Counted from the stretch's first letter, positions 33,191 to 42,678 are shown. The stretch: 64,000 nucleotides of DNA from Collinsella aerofaciens (GCF_028209625.1 NZ_JAQLDU010000002.1:1-64000), one strand, 5' to 3'. The notes: generated by a model from the letters alone, not told the origin. A program made the numbers and translations.

Positions 33191-36100
33191 TTAGTTGATA
33201 CGGATCTCGTCGTTTGCAGCGAGCTCCTGCATAAGGCGAGAGCGCAGGTCGTCCACGTAGCGCTCCACGTCCTCTACGGACAAGAGACGACTCGGCTTGG
33301 CCAGATCGGCGCGGCGCACGGTTTTGATCTTGCGCAGGGGCACGGGCGCAGGCGTAGGCGCTGACGACGCAACGCCCTTGCCGGAGATCTTCTTAACCAC
33401 CTCACCCGTACTCGTGACCTCAGTGGTGCGGCGCTCGTTGTCCATACGCACGCGGGCCTCATCCACAGCGTCGTACATCTCGTTGGCCGCCGCACTGAGC
33501 CAGTTGCCCCAGTTAGTTGCAACAACGCTCAGTTCGTTGAGACTTTGAGCGCTGTGGGCACGGTTTTTGAACGACTCATATTTGGTGCCGGCGTCCGCTA
33601 TGGCATCCTTGGCTTGATTGACAAAGCCCTTTTGACTCTCAGCCTGTGCCCGCAGGTCTTGCAGATCGCTCTCGATTCGGCACAAAAACTCATTGCGGCG
33701 GATGCCCAGCAGCTTTTTCATGTCGTCCTCGACGGGATCCATAAGCAGCTGCAGGTCTTTAATATGGCCGTAGGGCTTGGGATCTTTGAGGATCTCGCGC
33801 ACCTTTGCCACGCTCTTCACCGCGCCGGGAATGTCATCGGAGGCATACTCGATACCCTCGGTGCGGCTCAAGAAATCCTTGGCGTGGTCAAACGCTGTTC
33901 GTTGGTTGGACCCGAAGAACTCAACCACCTTGTCAAAGTCTTCCTTGGCATCGAGCAGGCGGTCCTCATGCTTGGTGAACGTGGTCAAGAACGCCTCGGC
34001 CTCGTTCTGGTCCTTAAGGACGTCGGCCACCTCCGAGCGCATCTTCTCGCACTCGCCCTCACCGGGATACGGGTAGGCCGGCTTGATGCCCGTGTAGTAG
34101 TCGCGTGCCAGGGCGACGCACACCTCACGCAAGTCCTCAAGGCGCTCCTTGAGCTCGGCCACGAGCTTATCCTCGTTGGAGGGCACGGTCTTGAGATCAA
34201 ACAGGTCGCGCATGAGCTCACCCGCACCGCTCAGCAAACGGTCGTTCATGCGCACGCGCAAGCGCACCTGGGCCTTATCGGCATCCTTGCGCAGGAGTGC
34301 CACCATGCGGCTGTCGTTAGCTTGAACCGTCTGACCGCCAAACAGCACCTGCGCGCGCTGCTCCACCACAAGCTGCGCCACCACATTTGCGATATCGACC
34401 TCGCGCCAGCCAAAGGGCCTTTGCTGGTACTGGCGCTGGATATCGCCCATAGCGGTATCCAGATGGCGCTGGTGCTGCACTTTGAGGTAGTCCTCGATCT
34501 CCTTGAGCGCACGCGTGTTACCCGCGTCCATGCCAGCGAGCCCCGCTTGAACGTTGCCCGCCAGCGTGGAGCGGATATCGGAATCGCTCGTGACCGGCGC
34601 GCCGATATAGTCGGCCTTTTCAAAGACCACATCACACAGCTGCGCCAGCACCTGCTCAAAGACCTGGGCGGGTTTGGCCGCGCGGACCTCAACCATGCGG
34701 CCGTTGACTGCGCAACGTGCATGGAGCACGGCCTCGCCCAAAAGGGTATCGGCCTCTTTCTCGTTATAGGCCGCCTCGCGCATCTTGGACTCGACGATCT
34801 GGCGCGTACTCGGCTGAAGCTCCTGGAGATTTCGCGTCTTGGCGTACTTGCGGATCTTGGCGGCGCTGACGAGCGTCTCCCAATAATCCGCCTCGTCACT
34901 CAAGGCCACGATGGCTTTGCCCGAAGAAGCCAAGGCCAGCTCGGTATCGTCCGCACGGCCCAGGTCGCTCGCCATAGTCGCCACGTAAAGCTCCATGCCG
35001 CCCATGCTGGTACCGTGGATTGAGCCGTCCACATAGCGGTCAAACGGGAAGTCGTTGGCCCCGCGGTTGAGCTTGCGCGCGGTGTAGATGCTGTCGAACA
35101 GGCGCTTTTTGATAGACTCGATCACCTGCGCGTTGTCGATCGGGGTGCGTGCGATCTCCTGCGCTATCTCCTGCTCCTCGTCGGTGAGGAAGCTATAGGT
35201 ATCGCCCTGGCGTGACACGTAGTTCTCGCGCTCCAAACGGGCGAGAGATTCCTTGACGCGGTCCTTGAGGGCGCGCTTGTCCACGTCCAGGCTATCGATC
35301 ATGAGGATGGAGATGTTCTCGACCGTGGCCTTGGCGTAGCCGATGTAACGAATCAGGTACAGGAGCTTGAGCACCTGAACGTCGTAGGGTTCAAGGCCCT
35401 CCGCGTTCTCGGCCGCACGGACCGCGCGGTCGACCACCTGGTTGATGCCGTGCTCAAGGTCTTTGGAGATAGTGTCGAAGAAGCGCCAGAACGGCACGAG
35501 CGCACCGGTCTGGTCATGCTGGATGACCTGAGCGCTCTCCTGAAATGCGCTCAGCATGGAGCGCTCGCCCGTGGACATGTGCTTGGCCTTGACACCGTGC
35601 TTGCGCACCTCGGTCATCACGTCGGGCAGGAGCTTAAACTGATAGCCCACAAACGGGTAGCTGGCCACAAAATCCTTGGAGTTGGCGTAGCCGGCAAGGT
35701 CGGAGCGCGAGCCACCCTCAAAGGTAAAGTTGTTTTTGAGCACGGCGGTGTCTTGCTCGTAGACCCGTGCAAGCATATCGGCCGCCGGCGCGGTCTTCTC
35801 GAGCACACGGCGCTGGATGACCTCGTCCACGCTGGAGCTGGAAAGCGAAAGGCGGGTATTGAAGCGGCCTTGAATCTTTGAAAAGTCGTTGCCCACGGGC
35901 AGACTCAGGTTGTCGATGGCCTCCTGGCTCGTGACCATCACCCACACGCGGCCACCGCAGGCGGCACCCAGCTCCTCGACGATGGTCTGAAGGCTCAGCA
36001 TAAGGCTTGGGTCCTGGTCGTTTGTAATAAACTGACCCACCTCATCGACCATAAAGAGCAAACGGAAGTTGCCACCGTGAGCCGCTGCCTGAGCGTCCAC

Positions 36101-36853
36101 GTAATCCTTGACCTTTTTGGCAAAGACATCGGGGGCCAAAACCTCGTCCTCAGAACCCTCGAGCCAGTTCCATGCGGCCTTTTCGCTCATGCCGAGCACG
36201 CTCTGCAGCACCTCGACGACGTCGTCCTCAAAGTAACTGTAGGTGTCGCGGCTCTGGAGCCAGGACTCGCCGTTGACGCGCTCAAAGGCCTCGCGGAACT
36301 CCTGGGTCTTGCCCAGGGAATCGATGTAGTCCTCGAGCTTTGCAAGCTTGAGGTCCTCGCCGTAGAAGCCGCGCGCCTCGTAGAACATGCGCTCAAAGCC
36401 GCGAAGCAGCGCCGTGGGAGCCGTATCGCCCTGCTTCCACTGGCCCGCCTTGCTATCGATGTTAAAGAGGATGGCCTGCGTGGGCACCGAGCAGGCGCGC
36501 TCCATGGCGGCCGCGACCATGGGGTCGACGATCTTGCCGTCAAAGTAGCGGATGGCACTCTTACCGCCGATCTGGCGATTCTCGAGCAGGTAGCTCAGCA
36601 TCTTGAGGAAGTGCGATTTACCGGAACCAAAGAAGCCGCTGATCCACACGCCGATCTTGTCGGTGCGCGCATCGATGGCATCGCCGTAGGCCTTGAAGAA
36701 CGTGGCAAAGTGCCCCTGCAGCTCGCGCGTCACCACGTACTCGTCAAGCTCCTGACGGATGGACTCGTCTTTTGAATCCTGGACCTTGACCACGCCGTTG
36801 ATGGAGCGGTTGATGTCTTTTGCAAAGAGATCGCGAATGATCGTGTTGTCCAT
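33191..36853 (-). CDS. brxC: BREX type 1 protein BrxC (large P-loop ATPase)
   Basis: 1,220 residues, standard for BrxC. It starts MDNTIIRDLFAKDINRSING and has a Walker A GFFGSGKS at residues 73-80 and the acidic LLFMVDEVGQF of a Walker B further on. Long helical and coiled-coil stretches fill the C-terminal half, ending with a basic Pro/Ala-rich linker before the last 60 residues. BrxC is an AAA+-like ATPase essential for BREX defence and associated with DNA and other Brx proteins. AAGGAG precedes the ATG. Composition is uniform GC-rich. Confidence 0.95.
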   Translation of the reverse strand: MDNTIIRDLFAKDINRSINGVVKVQDSKDESIRQELDEYVVTRELQGHFATFFKAYGDAIDARTDKIGVWISGFFGSGKSHFLKMLSYLLENRQIGGKSAIRYFDGKIVDPMVAAAMERACSVPTQAILFNIDSKAGQWKQGDTAPTALLRGFERMFYEARGFYGEDLKLAKLEDYIDSLGKTQEFREAFERVNGESWLQSRDTYSYFEDDVVEVLQSVLGMSEKAAWNWLEGSEDEVLAPDVFAKKVKDYVDAQAAAHGGNFRLLFMVDEVGQFITNDQDPSLMLSLQTIVEELGAACGGRVWVMVTSQEAIDNLSLPVGNDFSKIQGRFNTRLSLSSSSVDEVIQRRVLEKTAPAADMLARVYEQDTAVLKNNFTFEGGSRSDLAGYANSKDFVASYPFVGYQFKLLPDVMTEVRKHGVKAKHMSTGERSMLSAFQESAQVIQHDQTGALVPFWRFFDTISKDLEHGINQVVDRAVRAAENAEGLEPYDVQVLKLLYLIRYIGYAKATVENISILMIDSLDVDKRALKDRVKESLARLERENYVSRQGDTYSFLTDEEQEIAQEIARTPIDNAQVIESIKKRLFDSIYTARKLNRGANDFPFDRYVDGSIHGTSMGGMELYVATMASDLGRADDTELALASSGKAIVALSDEADYWETLVSAAKIRKYAKTRNLQELQPSTRQIVESKMREAAYNEKEADTLLGEAVLHARCAVNGRMVEVRAAKPAQVFEQVLAQLCDVVFEKADYIGAPVTSDSDIRSTLAGNVQAGLAGMDAGNTRALKEIEDYLKVQHQRHLDTAMGDIQRQYQQRPFGWREVDIANVVAQLVVEQRAQVLFGGQTVQANDSRMVALLRKDADKAQVRLRVRMNDRLLSGAGELMRDLFDLKTVPSNEDKLVAELKERLEDLREVCVALARDYYTGIKPAYPYPGEGECEKMRSEVADVLKDQNEAEAFLTTFTKHEDRLLDAKEDFDKVVEFFGSNQRTAFDHAKDFLSRTEGIEYASDDIPGAVKSVAKVREILKDPKPYGHIKDLQLLMDPVEDDMKKLLGIRRNEFLCRIESDLQDLRAQAESQKGFVNQAKDAIADAGTKYESFKNRAHSAQSLNELSVVATNWGNWLSAAANEMYDAVDEARVRMDNERRTTEVTSTGEVVKKISGKGVASSAPTPAPVPLRKIKTVRRADLAKPSRLLSVEDVERYVDDLRSRLMQELAANDEIRIN

Positions 36854-36931
36854 GGGTGCTCCTTTGGGTTTGGGAACGTTATGGCAAAGGGTTGTTACCG
36901 GCGGCAGAGCCTTGTCTGCGGGGAGCCGTGC

Positions 36932-37624
36932 TTACGCGATATCGATGGCGCGGTAGTAGTTATCGGCCGGCAGACGGTTAAAGAGCTGGAAAGAAGAGCC
37001 GTTGAAGCTGCCTGGATAGGCGGCGATCACCGGCAGGTCGGAAAAATCGACTTGCATGCAGTCGAGAAGGGTGTGAATACGAAAAAAGGGATAGACCTCG
37101 CCGGCACCGGTCAGAAGAATGACGTCGCCAGGTGCATGAGGTTCGGTTTGCTCGAGGATGAACGCGGCGATCTTCTCGGGCGAACAAAATTTGGCCACGT
37201 CCTCAAGCACACGCTGGGTGCCGCGGCGCTCCTCTTGGCGCGGAATGGCCTTGAGGACACGGCGCTTTTCGAGGATCGCCAGCACGGCGTCGTAGAGGTT
37301 TACGACCTTGAGCGTGCACGGGAGCTTGCCGGCCTCGGCATCGCGTGAAAGGGTGTCAAACAACGCGCGCGCCTCAAACTCCAGCGCAGGGTCGTAGCAG
37401 AAGGTATGGAAGCCGATCTCGTTACCTATGCCCTTGTTGGCCAAAAAGTCCTCGCTGCACAGGCACTCACGCAGGAGCTGCGCGCGGCGCTCAAATTCTT
37501 GGCGGGCGCGCTCGGAGCGGGCATGCGCCGCCACGACGCTCTGGCGGGAATGGATGCCGATATTGGTGGTGATGTCCGTCGCCGGGGTGATAGCAGGGTC
37601 GATGGCGCTGTTGACGGGAGCCAC
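36932..37624 (-). CDS. brxB: BREX type 1 protein BrxB (DUF1788)
   Basis: 230 residues with the DUF1788 pattern: RQEFERRAQLLRECL, EIGFHTFCYDPALE, VNLYDAVLAILEKR, and the end LLTGAGEVYPFFRIHTLLD then PGSFNGSSFQLFNRL and NYYRAIDI. The role within BREX is essential but mechanistically unclear. It starts at GTG one base after the brxA stop, with GGGCGG about ten bases upstream. It has an N-terminal extension of about 25 residues before the conserved part. Confidence 0.93.
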   Translation of the reverse strand: MAPVNSAIDPAITPATDITTNIGIHSRQSVVAAHARSERARQEFERRAQLLRECLCSEDFLANKGIGNEIGFHTFCYDPALEFEARALFDTLSRDAEAGKLPCTLKVVNLYDAVLAILEKRRVLKAIPRQEERRGTQRVLEDVAKFCSPEKIAAFILEQTEPHAPGDVILLTGAGEVYPFFRIHTLLDCMQVDFSDLPVIAAYPGSFNGSSFQLFNRLPADNYYRAIDIA

Positions 37625-37625
37625 G

Positions 37626-38276
37626 CTACATCACCGCCCTGCCGGTAAGGGCCGCGATAAGCGACTGCTCACCCAGCTGAATCAAGGCTCGCTCGACATC
37701 GGAATCGAGGAAGAGTGGTGACAGGCGCTCGGACTCCGGGCCCTGACCCTCGCCGATAAGACCGGCATGGCGGAGCGTCTGGCGCAGCGAGCCTTTGATG
37801 CGCGTGACCGTGGACTCGGTCCAGCGGGCGGCGTCCGGATACTCCGTGGTAAAGCGCGTCATAAAGGCGTTGAGGTCAACCGCCGTAAAGGCATAATCAA
37901 AGTTTTGCAGGCGCTCCCCTACCTCGACGAGCACGAGCTCGCGCACGATGTCGTAGCGGCAGATCATGCTGTAGAAGATGGCCTGGTCCGCCTGCGCGGG
38001 AGTGCCAGATGCCATAAGGCTGGTTAGGGATGACGCGGCCTCGACGGCGGTATTGGGGTCGATGCCGCGCGCGGCGCATGCGGCGTCCGTGGGCACCATG
38101 GCGTCGAGGCGGCGAAGGCACACGGTTGCGCGGTTGGCGACCATGCGCTCCGTGGGATATTGAAAGAGGTTCTCGCTCTTTACGCGTACAATGACCTGCT
38201 CGTCGCTTGCGCCCTGTATACGCAGGGCAGCGACGATGCGCATCTCATGCGGGAGGAATTGCTCGCGGGTGAGCAC
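37626..38276 (-). CDS. brxA: BREX type 1 protein BrxA (DUF1819)
   Basis: 216 residues with DUF1819 landmarks: FLPHEMRIVAAL, SENLFQYPTERM, FYSMICRYDIVRELVLVEV and WTESTVTRIKGSLRQTL. BrxA is a small DNA-binding BREX protein. In the sequence as given the frame opens at GTG 38276, whose first G is the tenth of a run of ten G, and no normal ribosome site precedes it. An upstream GTG with GGAG six bases away would reach the same frame only if the run had nine or twelve G. The true start and expression state are therefore uncertain. Confidence 0.9.
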   Translation of the reverse strand: MLTREQFLPHEMRIVAALRIQGASDEQVIVRVKSENLFQYPTERMVANRATVCLRRLDAMVPTDAACAARGIDPNTAVEAASSLTSLMASGTPAQADQAIFYSMICRYDIVRELVLVEVGERLQNFDYAFTAVDLNAFMTRFTTEYPDAARWTESTVTRIKGSLRQTLRHAGLIGEGQGPESERLSPLFLDSDVERALIQLGEQSLIAALTGRAVM

Positions 38277-38285
38277 CCCCCCCCC
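38276..38285 (-). repeat. Homopolymer of ten G at the brxA start
   Basis: Ten consecutive C on the plus strand, G on the coding strand of brxA, overlap its start codon. Such runs slip in replication. Changing the length moves the upstream GTG (at about 38310) in or out of frame with brxA. Confidence 0.85.
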
Positions 38286-38578
38286 GAACGCTTTTTGTGG
38301 TTACATCCACAGTACACGCTCCAAGGGTGTCAAAGGCTGTCACAAGTGCGCCGCAACCCGGCAGGCAGGCGCGGCGCACATGACAATAATCATACCTGTT
38401 GGTAAAAAAGTTACCACGCCCAGAGTGTCAAATGTTGAGCAACAAAATTAAATCCGGTTAACGGTTATTTTCGCAGCTCAGAAGCTTTGACGAGATTGCC
38501 CCAAATCACACTTACTAGACAACCGCGCTTACGAATGCAGGCACGCACACGCCCAATGCCACCCTCCGCTATATTCAA
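38286..38578. promoter_or_regulatory. Upstream region of the BREX operon
   Basis: On the minus strand TTTGACA occurs twice (about 38325 and 38428) and TGTGACA once (about 38338), all as TGTCA-type direct repeats on the plus strand. GGTAA-ctttt-TTACC forms a small palindrome at about 38401-38415. TTGACA at about 38428 is a candidate -35 but no good -10 follows at 16-18 bases. The region 38420-38578 is AT-rich and otherwise featureless. Confidence 0.4.
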
Positions 38579-38605
38579 CATAGAGTTATACATATGCTTC
38601 TATGT
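38579..38605. promoter_or_regulatory. Possible operator of the small antitoxin-like gene
   Basis: ACATAGA and TCTATGT are exact inverted copies separated by 13 bases, ending just before the AAGGAG of the gene at 38618. Self-binding of an antitoxin to such a palindrome is usual, but here it is inferred. Confidence 0.45.
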
Positions 38606-38617
38606 AAGGAGTTTCGT

Positions 38618-38791
38618 ATGCCTGTCGTAAAGCCTATTTCCGATCAGACGCGCGCACTAACCACCATTCAGGAACACGAAGATCACATTCAACGTGCCAT
38701 CACGCGTGGCTACGACGATATCGCCAACGGTCGAATGCGCCCCTGGAAACAGGCGAAGGCCGAGGCGAATCGGATGCGAGCCCCGAGATGA
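38618..38791 (+). CDS. Small antitoxin-like protein (Phd/RelB-like), orphan
   Basis: 57 residues from MPVVKPISDQTR with AAGGAG seven bases upstream. The opening PVVKPISD resembles the N terminus of Phd/YefM/RelB antitoxins, and the basic end (KQAKAEANRMRAPR) would fit DNA binding or a degenerate toxin-binding tail. No toxin gene follows; serC starts 130 bases on. It may be a solitary regulator, a remnant of a toxin-antitoxin pair or a BREX-edge regulator. The family call is tentative. Confidence 0.55.
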   Translation: MPVVKPISDQTRALTTIQEHEDHIQRAITRGYDDIANGRMRPWKQAKAEANRMRAPR

Positions 38792-38921
38792 TCCCTCCCC
38801 CATGTAACCATCCTGTAAATCATAGCGGCGCACTCGAGTTTTACCGTGATGCGGTCGCGCCTGGCGCTCCACTGTGCTAAAGTATCCCGAACGTTCAAAC
38901 GACTACGAGGGGAACTAGAAG

Positions 38922-40046
38922 ATGGCACGTGTGCACAACTTCTCAGCTGGCCCGGCCGCGCTGCCTACAAGCGTGCTCGCCGAGATCGCCGACGAGATGA
39001 TGGACTACCGCGGTTGCGGCATGTCCGTGCTCGAGATGAGCCATCGATCTAGCATGTACCAGCAGATTATCAACGACGCCGAGGCAACCCTGCGCCGTCT
39101 GCTGAGCATCCCCGACAACTACCGCGTCCTGTTTTTGCAGGGCGGCGCCACGCTGCAGTTTGCGGGCATCCCCATGAACCTCATGCGCCGCGGCCGCGCC
39201 GGCTACGTCGTGACCGGCAACTTTGCCAACAAGGCGTACAAGGAGGCCGCCAAGTACGGCGAGGCCGTGCTGCTCGCGAGCTCCGAAGACACCAACTTCG
39301 ACCGCATCCCCGACATGGCCGACATCAACGCGCGTATTGCCGCCGAGGCCGCGGGCGACGGGCTCGAATACGTCTACATCTGCCAGAACAACACTATCTT
39401 TGGCACCATGTACCACGAGCTGCCCAACTGTGGCGATGTGCCGCTGGTCGCCGATGTCTCGAGTTGCTTCCTGTCGCAGCCGCTCGACATTGAGCGCTAC
39501 GGGCTTATTTACGCCGGCGCGCAGAAAAACGCCGGCGCCGCGGGCGTGACCGTGGTCATCGTGCGTGACGACCTCATCGCCGGCGGACCCGCCTTTGCGC
39601 AGACGCCGCAGTACCTGGACCTTAAGACCCAGGCCGCCAAGGGCTCAATGCTCAACACGCCCAACACCTTTGGCATCTACGTGTGCGGCAAGGTGTTCCG
39701 TTGGGTTGAGCAGACCGGCGGACTTGCCGCCATGGCCGAGCGCAACTGGGCCAAAGCCAACCTGCTCTATGACTTGCTCGAGCAAAGCGAACTGTTCCAT
39801 GGCACCACGCAGGCCGACAGCCGCTCCATCGCCAACGTCACGTTCCGCACCGGCGATGCCGACCTCGACGCCGCCTTTGTCGCAGGCGCGGCCGAGCACC
39901 AGATTCAAAACGTCAAGGGCCATCGCCTGGTGGGCGGCATGCGCGCCAGCGTGTACAACGCCGTCACCATGGAAGACGTGCAGGCGCTGGCCTCGTACAT
40001 GAAGGACTTCGAAGCGCAGCATAGTTTGAGCCCGCGATCTAACTAG
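38922..40046 (+). CDS. serC: Phosphoserine aminotransferase
   Basis: PLP enzyme converting 3-phosphohydroxypyruvate and glutamate to phosphoserine. 374 residues with the characteristic start HNFSAGPAALP, SHRS near residue 40, LQGGATLQFAGIP, and the PLP-lysine segment YAGAQKNAGAAG near 195. The ATG follows GGGGAACTAGAAG. It is followed by serA after 72 bases, so the two form an operon for serine synthesis. Confidence 0.96.
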   Translation: MARVHNFSAGPAALPTSVLAEIADEMMDYRGCGMSVLEMSHRSSMYQQIINDAEATLRRLLSIPDNYRVLFLQGGATLQFAGIPMNLMRRGRAGYVVTGNFANKAYKEAAKYGEAVLLASSEDTNFDRIPDMADINARIAAEAAGDGLEYVYICQNNTIFGTMYHELPNCGDVPLVADVSSCFLSQPLDIERYGLIYAGAQKNAGAAGVTVVIVRDDLIAGGPAFAQTPQYLDLKTQAAKGSMLNTPNTFGIYVCGKVFRWVEQTGGLAAMAERNWAKANLLYDLLEQSELFHGTTQADSRSIANVTFRTGDADLDAAFVAGAAEHQIQNVKGHRLVGGMRASVYNAVTMEDVQALASYMKDFEAQHSLSPRSN

Positions 40047-40118
40047 CCCGCAACGCGCGGGCCGACCAGCCACTTCAAACCACCCTGCTTAGATCAAAAC
40101 CTGCTAAGGAGTTTTTCC

Positions 40119-41282
40119 ATGCGTAAGATTAAGACCATCGACGACATCACTAAAGACGGCAAAGTCGAGTTTGGCGAGGGCTACGAGTTTGTGGGCACCG
40201 CCGAGGAGGCCGACGCCATCCTGATGCGCTCGACCGACCTGCACGGCTACGAGCTGCCTGAGGGCATCCGCGCTATCGCCCGCTGCGGCGCCGGCGTCAA
40301 CAACATTCCCGTCGAGGAATATGCCAAGAAGGGCGTCGTCGTCTTTAACTCCCCCGGTGCCAACAGCAACGCCGTCAAGGAGCTCGTCCTGGGCATGCTG
40401 GTGCTCTCGAGCCGCGGAGTAGTGCAGTCGATGAACTGGGTGCGCGACAACGCCGACGACCCCGAGATCCAGGTCGATGCCGAAAAAGCCAAGAAGGCCT
40501 TTGTGGGCCGCGAGCTCAAGGGCAAGCGCATCGGCGTCATCGGCCTGGGCAACGTAGGCTCCAAGGTCGCCAACGCCTGTGTCGACCTGGGCATGGACGT
40601 TTACGGCTACGATCCGTTCATTTCCGTCGAGCACGCGTGGGTGCTGAGCCGCGAGGTGCAGCGCGTGGGCACGCTCGAGGATCTGTGCCGCGGCTGCGAC
40701 TACCTCACCGTGCACGTGCCCAGCAAGGCCGATACCATCGGCATGATCAGCACCGAGCAGATCGACCTGCTGGCCCCGGACGCCGTGCTCATCAACTACG
40801 CGCGCGAGACCATCATTGACGAGGACGCCGTCGACGCCGCCCTGCGCGCGGGCAAGCTCAGCTGGTTTAGCTGCGACTTTGCCACGCCCAAGACCGTCAA
40901 GATGCCCAACACGTTTATCACCACGCATTCGGGCGCCGGCACCGGCGAGGCCGAGGCCAACTGCGCCGACATGGCCATCAGCGAGCTCAAGGATTACCTG
41001 GAAAACGGCAACATCGCGCACAGCGTCAACTACCCCGCCTGCAGCATGGGCAAGGCGCGCGCCGCAAGCCGCATTGCCTGCCTGCATGCCAACGTGCCCA
41101 ACATGATCGGCCAGATCACGGCCATTCTCGCCAAGGACAACGCCAACGTGCAGCGCATGACCAACGAGTCCGCTGGCGAGAACGCCTACACCATGTTCGA
41201 CACCGATGAGCACCTGGACGGCAGCACGATCGAGGCACTTAAGCAAATTCCGTCGATGTATCGTGTGCGCGTGATTAAATAG
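40119..41282 (+). CDS. serA: D-3-phosphoglycerate dehydrogenase with ACT domain
   Basis: First step of serine synthesis, NAD-dependent oxidation of 3-phosphoglycerate. 387 residues: substrate domain with RCGAGVNNIP, the NAD-binding GVIGLGNVGSKVAN near residues 136-150, the segments with catalytic Arg and Glu (NYARETIIDEDAV) and His in THSGAGTGEAE. A C-terminal ACT-like domain of about 75 residues ends the protein and probably senses serine. AAGGAG precedes the ATG. Confidence 0.95.
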   Translation: MRKIKTIDDITKDGKVEFGEGYEFVGTAEEADAILMRSTDLHGYELPEGIRAIARCGAGVNNIPVEEYAKKGVVVFNSPGANSNAVKELVLGMLVLSSRGVVQSMNWVRDNADDPEIQVDAEKAKKAFVGRELKGKRIGVIGLGNVGSKVANACVDLGMDVYGYDPFISVEHAWVLSREVQRVGTLEDLCRGCDYLTVHVPSKADTIGMISTEQIDLLAPDAVLINYARETIIDEDAVDAALRAGKLSWFSCDFATPKTVKMPNTFITTHSGAGTGEAEANCADMAISELKDYLENGNIAHSVNYPACSMGKARAASRIACLHANVPNMIGQITAILAKDNANVQRMTNESAGENAYTMFDTDEHLDGSTIEALKQIPSMYRVRVIK

Positions 41283-41321
41283 CGCCGGCGCCAATCCTGC
41301 CAGACAGACCACGAAGCCCAT

Positions 41322-41356
41322 TCGGCCCCCGTTTTCACGAAACGGGGGCCGATTTT
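41322..41356 (+). terminator. Intrinsic terminator of serC-serA
   Basis: TCGGCCCCCGTTT-tcacg-AAACGGGGGCCGA followed by TTTTG. Confidence 0.92.
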
Positions 41357-41628
41357 GTTGCTCCGGACGACTTTAAAATGATACCCAGAACAAGTTTTTT
41401 CAGATAATCGATAGTGAGGCTCAAGTCGCTAAGCACACCCGCTTTGATAAACAGCTTTATCAGGGACTTTAGTAGGTAAAAATCGGTCTCTATGTGCCGA
41501 ATGTAAGTTGACTGTCCATTTTCCGAAACAACTTATTCTAGGTAGCATTTTTAAGGCCCTTCCAAGGCAAAATATAAGTATTTTGCGACCAAAACTCTAG
41601 TCCGCGCGACCGTTTTCCGCCTGCGCGG
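41357..41628. other. AT-rich intergenic stretch, no gene seen
   Basis: It lies between the serA terminator and the 3' end of the PD-(D/E)XK-like gene. The composition is AT-rich like that gene, and nothing in it is recognisable. Confidence 0.35.
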
Positions 41629-42678
41629 CTACATTCCCGCCCAATCGATAAAAATCTCCTCACGAAGCCGCCGTTCGAGCTCCTGCTGCCGCGGCGTCTT
41701 GTCTTTCAGCGGCACATCGAGATAGGACATGATGAGCTCCATCACCACGCGGAAGGCATCGAAGTCGGCCAGCTGACCATAGGTCATCAGAACGACGGGA
41801 TATCCCATGGCTTGCAAGGCCGTCGTTCGATCGGAGTCCGAGATCTTGGATTCAATGGATCCGTGAATGGCTTTACCTTGGCATTCAACCAGACACTCTC
41901 GACTGCCGTCCTTATTTGCCAGCAGGATATCGGCATAGCGCCTATCAAGCCCCGAAATCAGGCGGGCGCTGCGCGTCATACGAATCTCAACGTTATTGGT
42001 AAGGCGCAGCCCTTCGCCGCCGCGCAACCTCGTAAGGCCAAACAGCATCGAAGCCTGGACCTCGAGCGGCGATGCTGCCACCCCCGTAATGCATTTCGCG
42101 GCTCGTATGAACGATTTAGCGCCGCGGAGCCCCCGGACCTTATCGACGAACTCTGTAAGCTCAGAGAGCTCGATCAAGGGAGGTCGTTTCCACAAGTCCG
42201 TTGGATTCCCCGAGACATCCTTTACGTTTTCCCAGCCCGACCGTGCGTCACTCCATCGGCTCCCATATGCCTGCTCAAGTGCCGACTTTACCTGAGGCGC
42301 AATCTTGCACACGGCAAAGGTGCCGCACATCTCATACATGCACATGATTAGACGCTCGTTTGAGACCGAGGAAGCCAGGGTCAGCAGGGTAAAGAGTGGG
42401 GACGCAACATCGAAGCCAAACTCCGTCTGCCGCACGGAATCAAACGGCCTCTCCCCGTTCCAAACATGCCTGACAATGCGATCGCCCTTACGTCCGCAGC
42501 TGCCCTGCGCCAACACGTGTAACGGGGTGCCCAGGAAATGTGTGACGAGCGGATGCTCACATAGGTGCTCCCTGCGCGGATCGTCCGCAGAATCGGGCAG
42601 GTCCGGCATTATTGCCAAGACCTGTGGAGGTATCCGGTGATACCGAAAGGCAGATATGTCGCACAGCATGTCGTCCAT
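41629..42678 (-). CDS. Predicted PD-(D/E)XK-like protein, unknown function
   Basis: 349 residues from MDDMLCDISAFRYHRI, though no ribosome site is clear and a longer N terminus is possible. It is distantly similar in plan to the protein at 50861: a central helical part with SPLFTLLTLA, KCITGVAASPLEVQASMLFGL, then RYADILLANKDGSRECLVECQGK followed by SDSDRTTALQAMGYPVVLMT. The D...E-x-Q-x-K order and the late AMGYPVV strand-helix look like a DUF559/Vsr-type nuclease fold. The function and catalytic competence are unproven. Lower GC than its neighbours suggests later arrival. Confidence 0.6.
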   Translation of the reverse strand: MDDMLCDISAFRYHRIPPQVLAIMPDLPDSADDPRREHLCEHPLVTHFLGTPLHVLAQGSCGRKGDRIVRHVWNGERPFDSVRQTEFGFDVASPLFTLLTLASSVSNERLIMCMYEMCGTFAVCKIAPQVKSALEQAYGSRWSDARSGWENVKDVSGNPTDLWKRPPLIELSELTEFVDKVRGLRGAKSFIRAAKCITGVAASPLEVQASMLFGLTRLRGGEGLRLTNNVEIRMTRSARLISGLDRRYADILLANKDGSRECLVECQGKAIHGSIESKISDSDRTTALQAMGYPVVLMTYGQLADFDAFRVVMELIMSYLDVPLKDKTPRQQELERRLREEIFIDWAGM

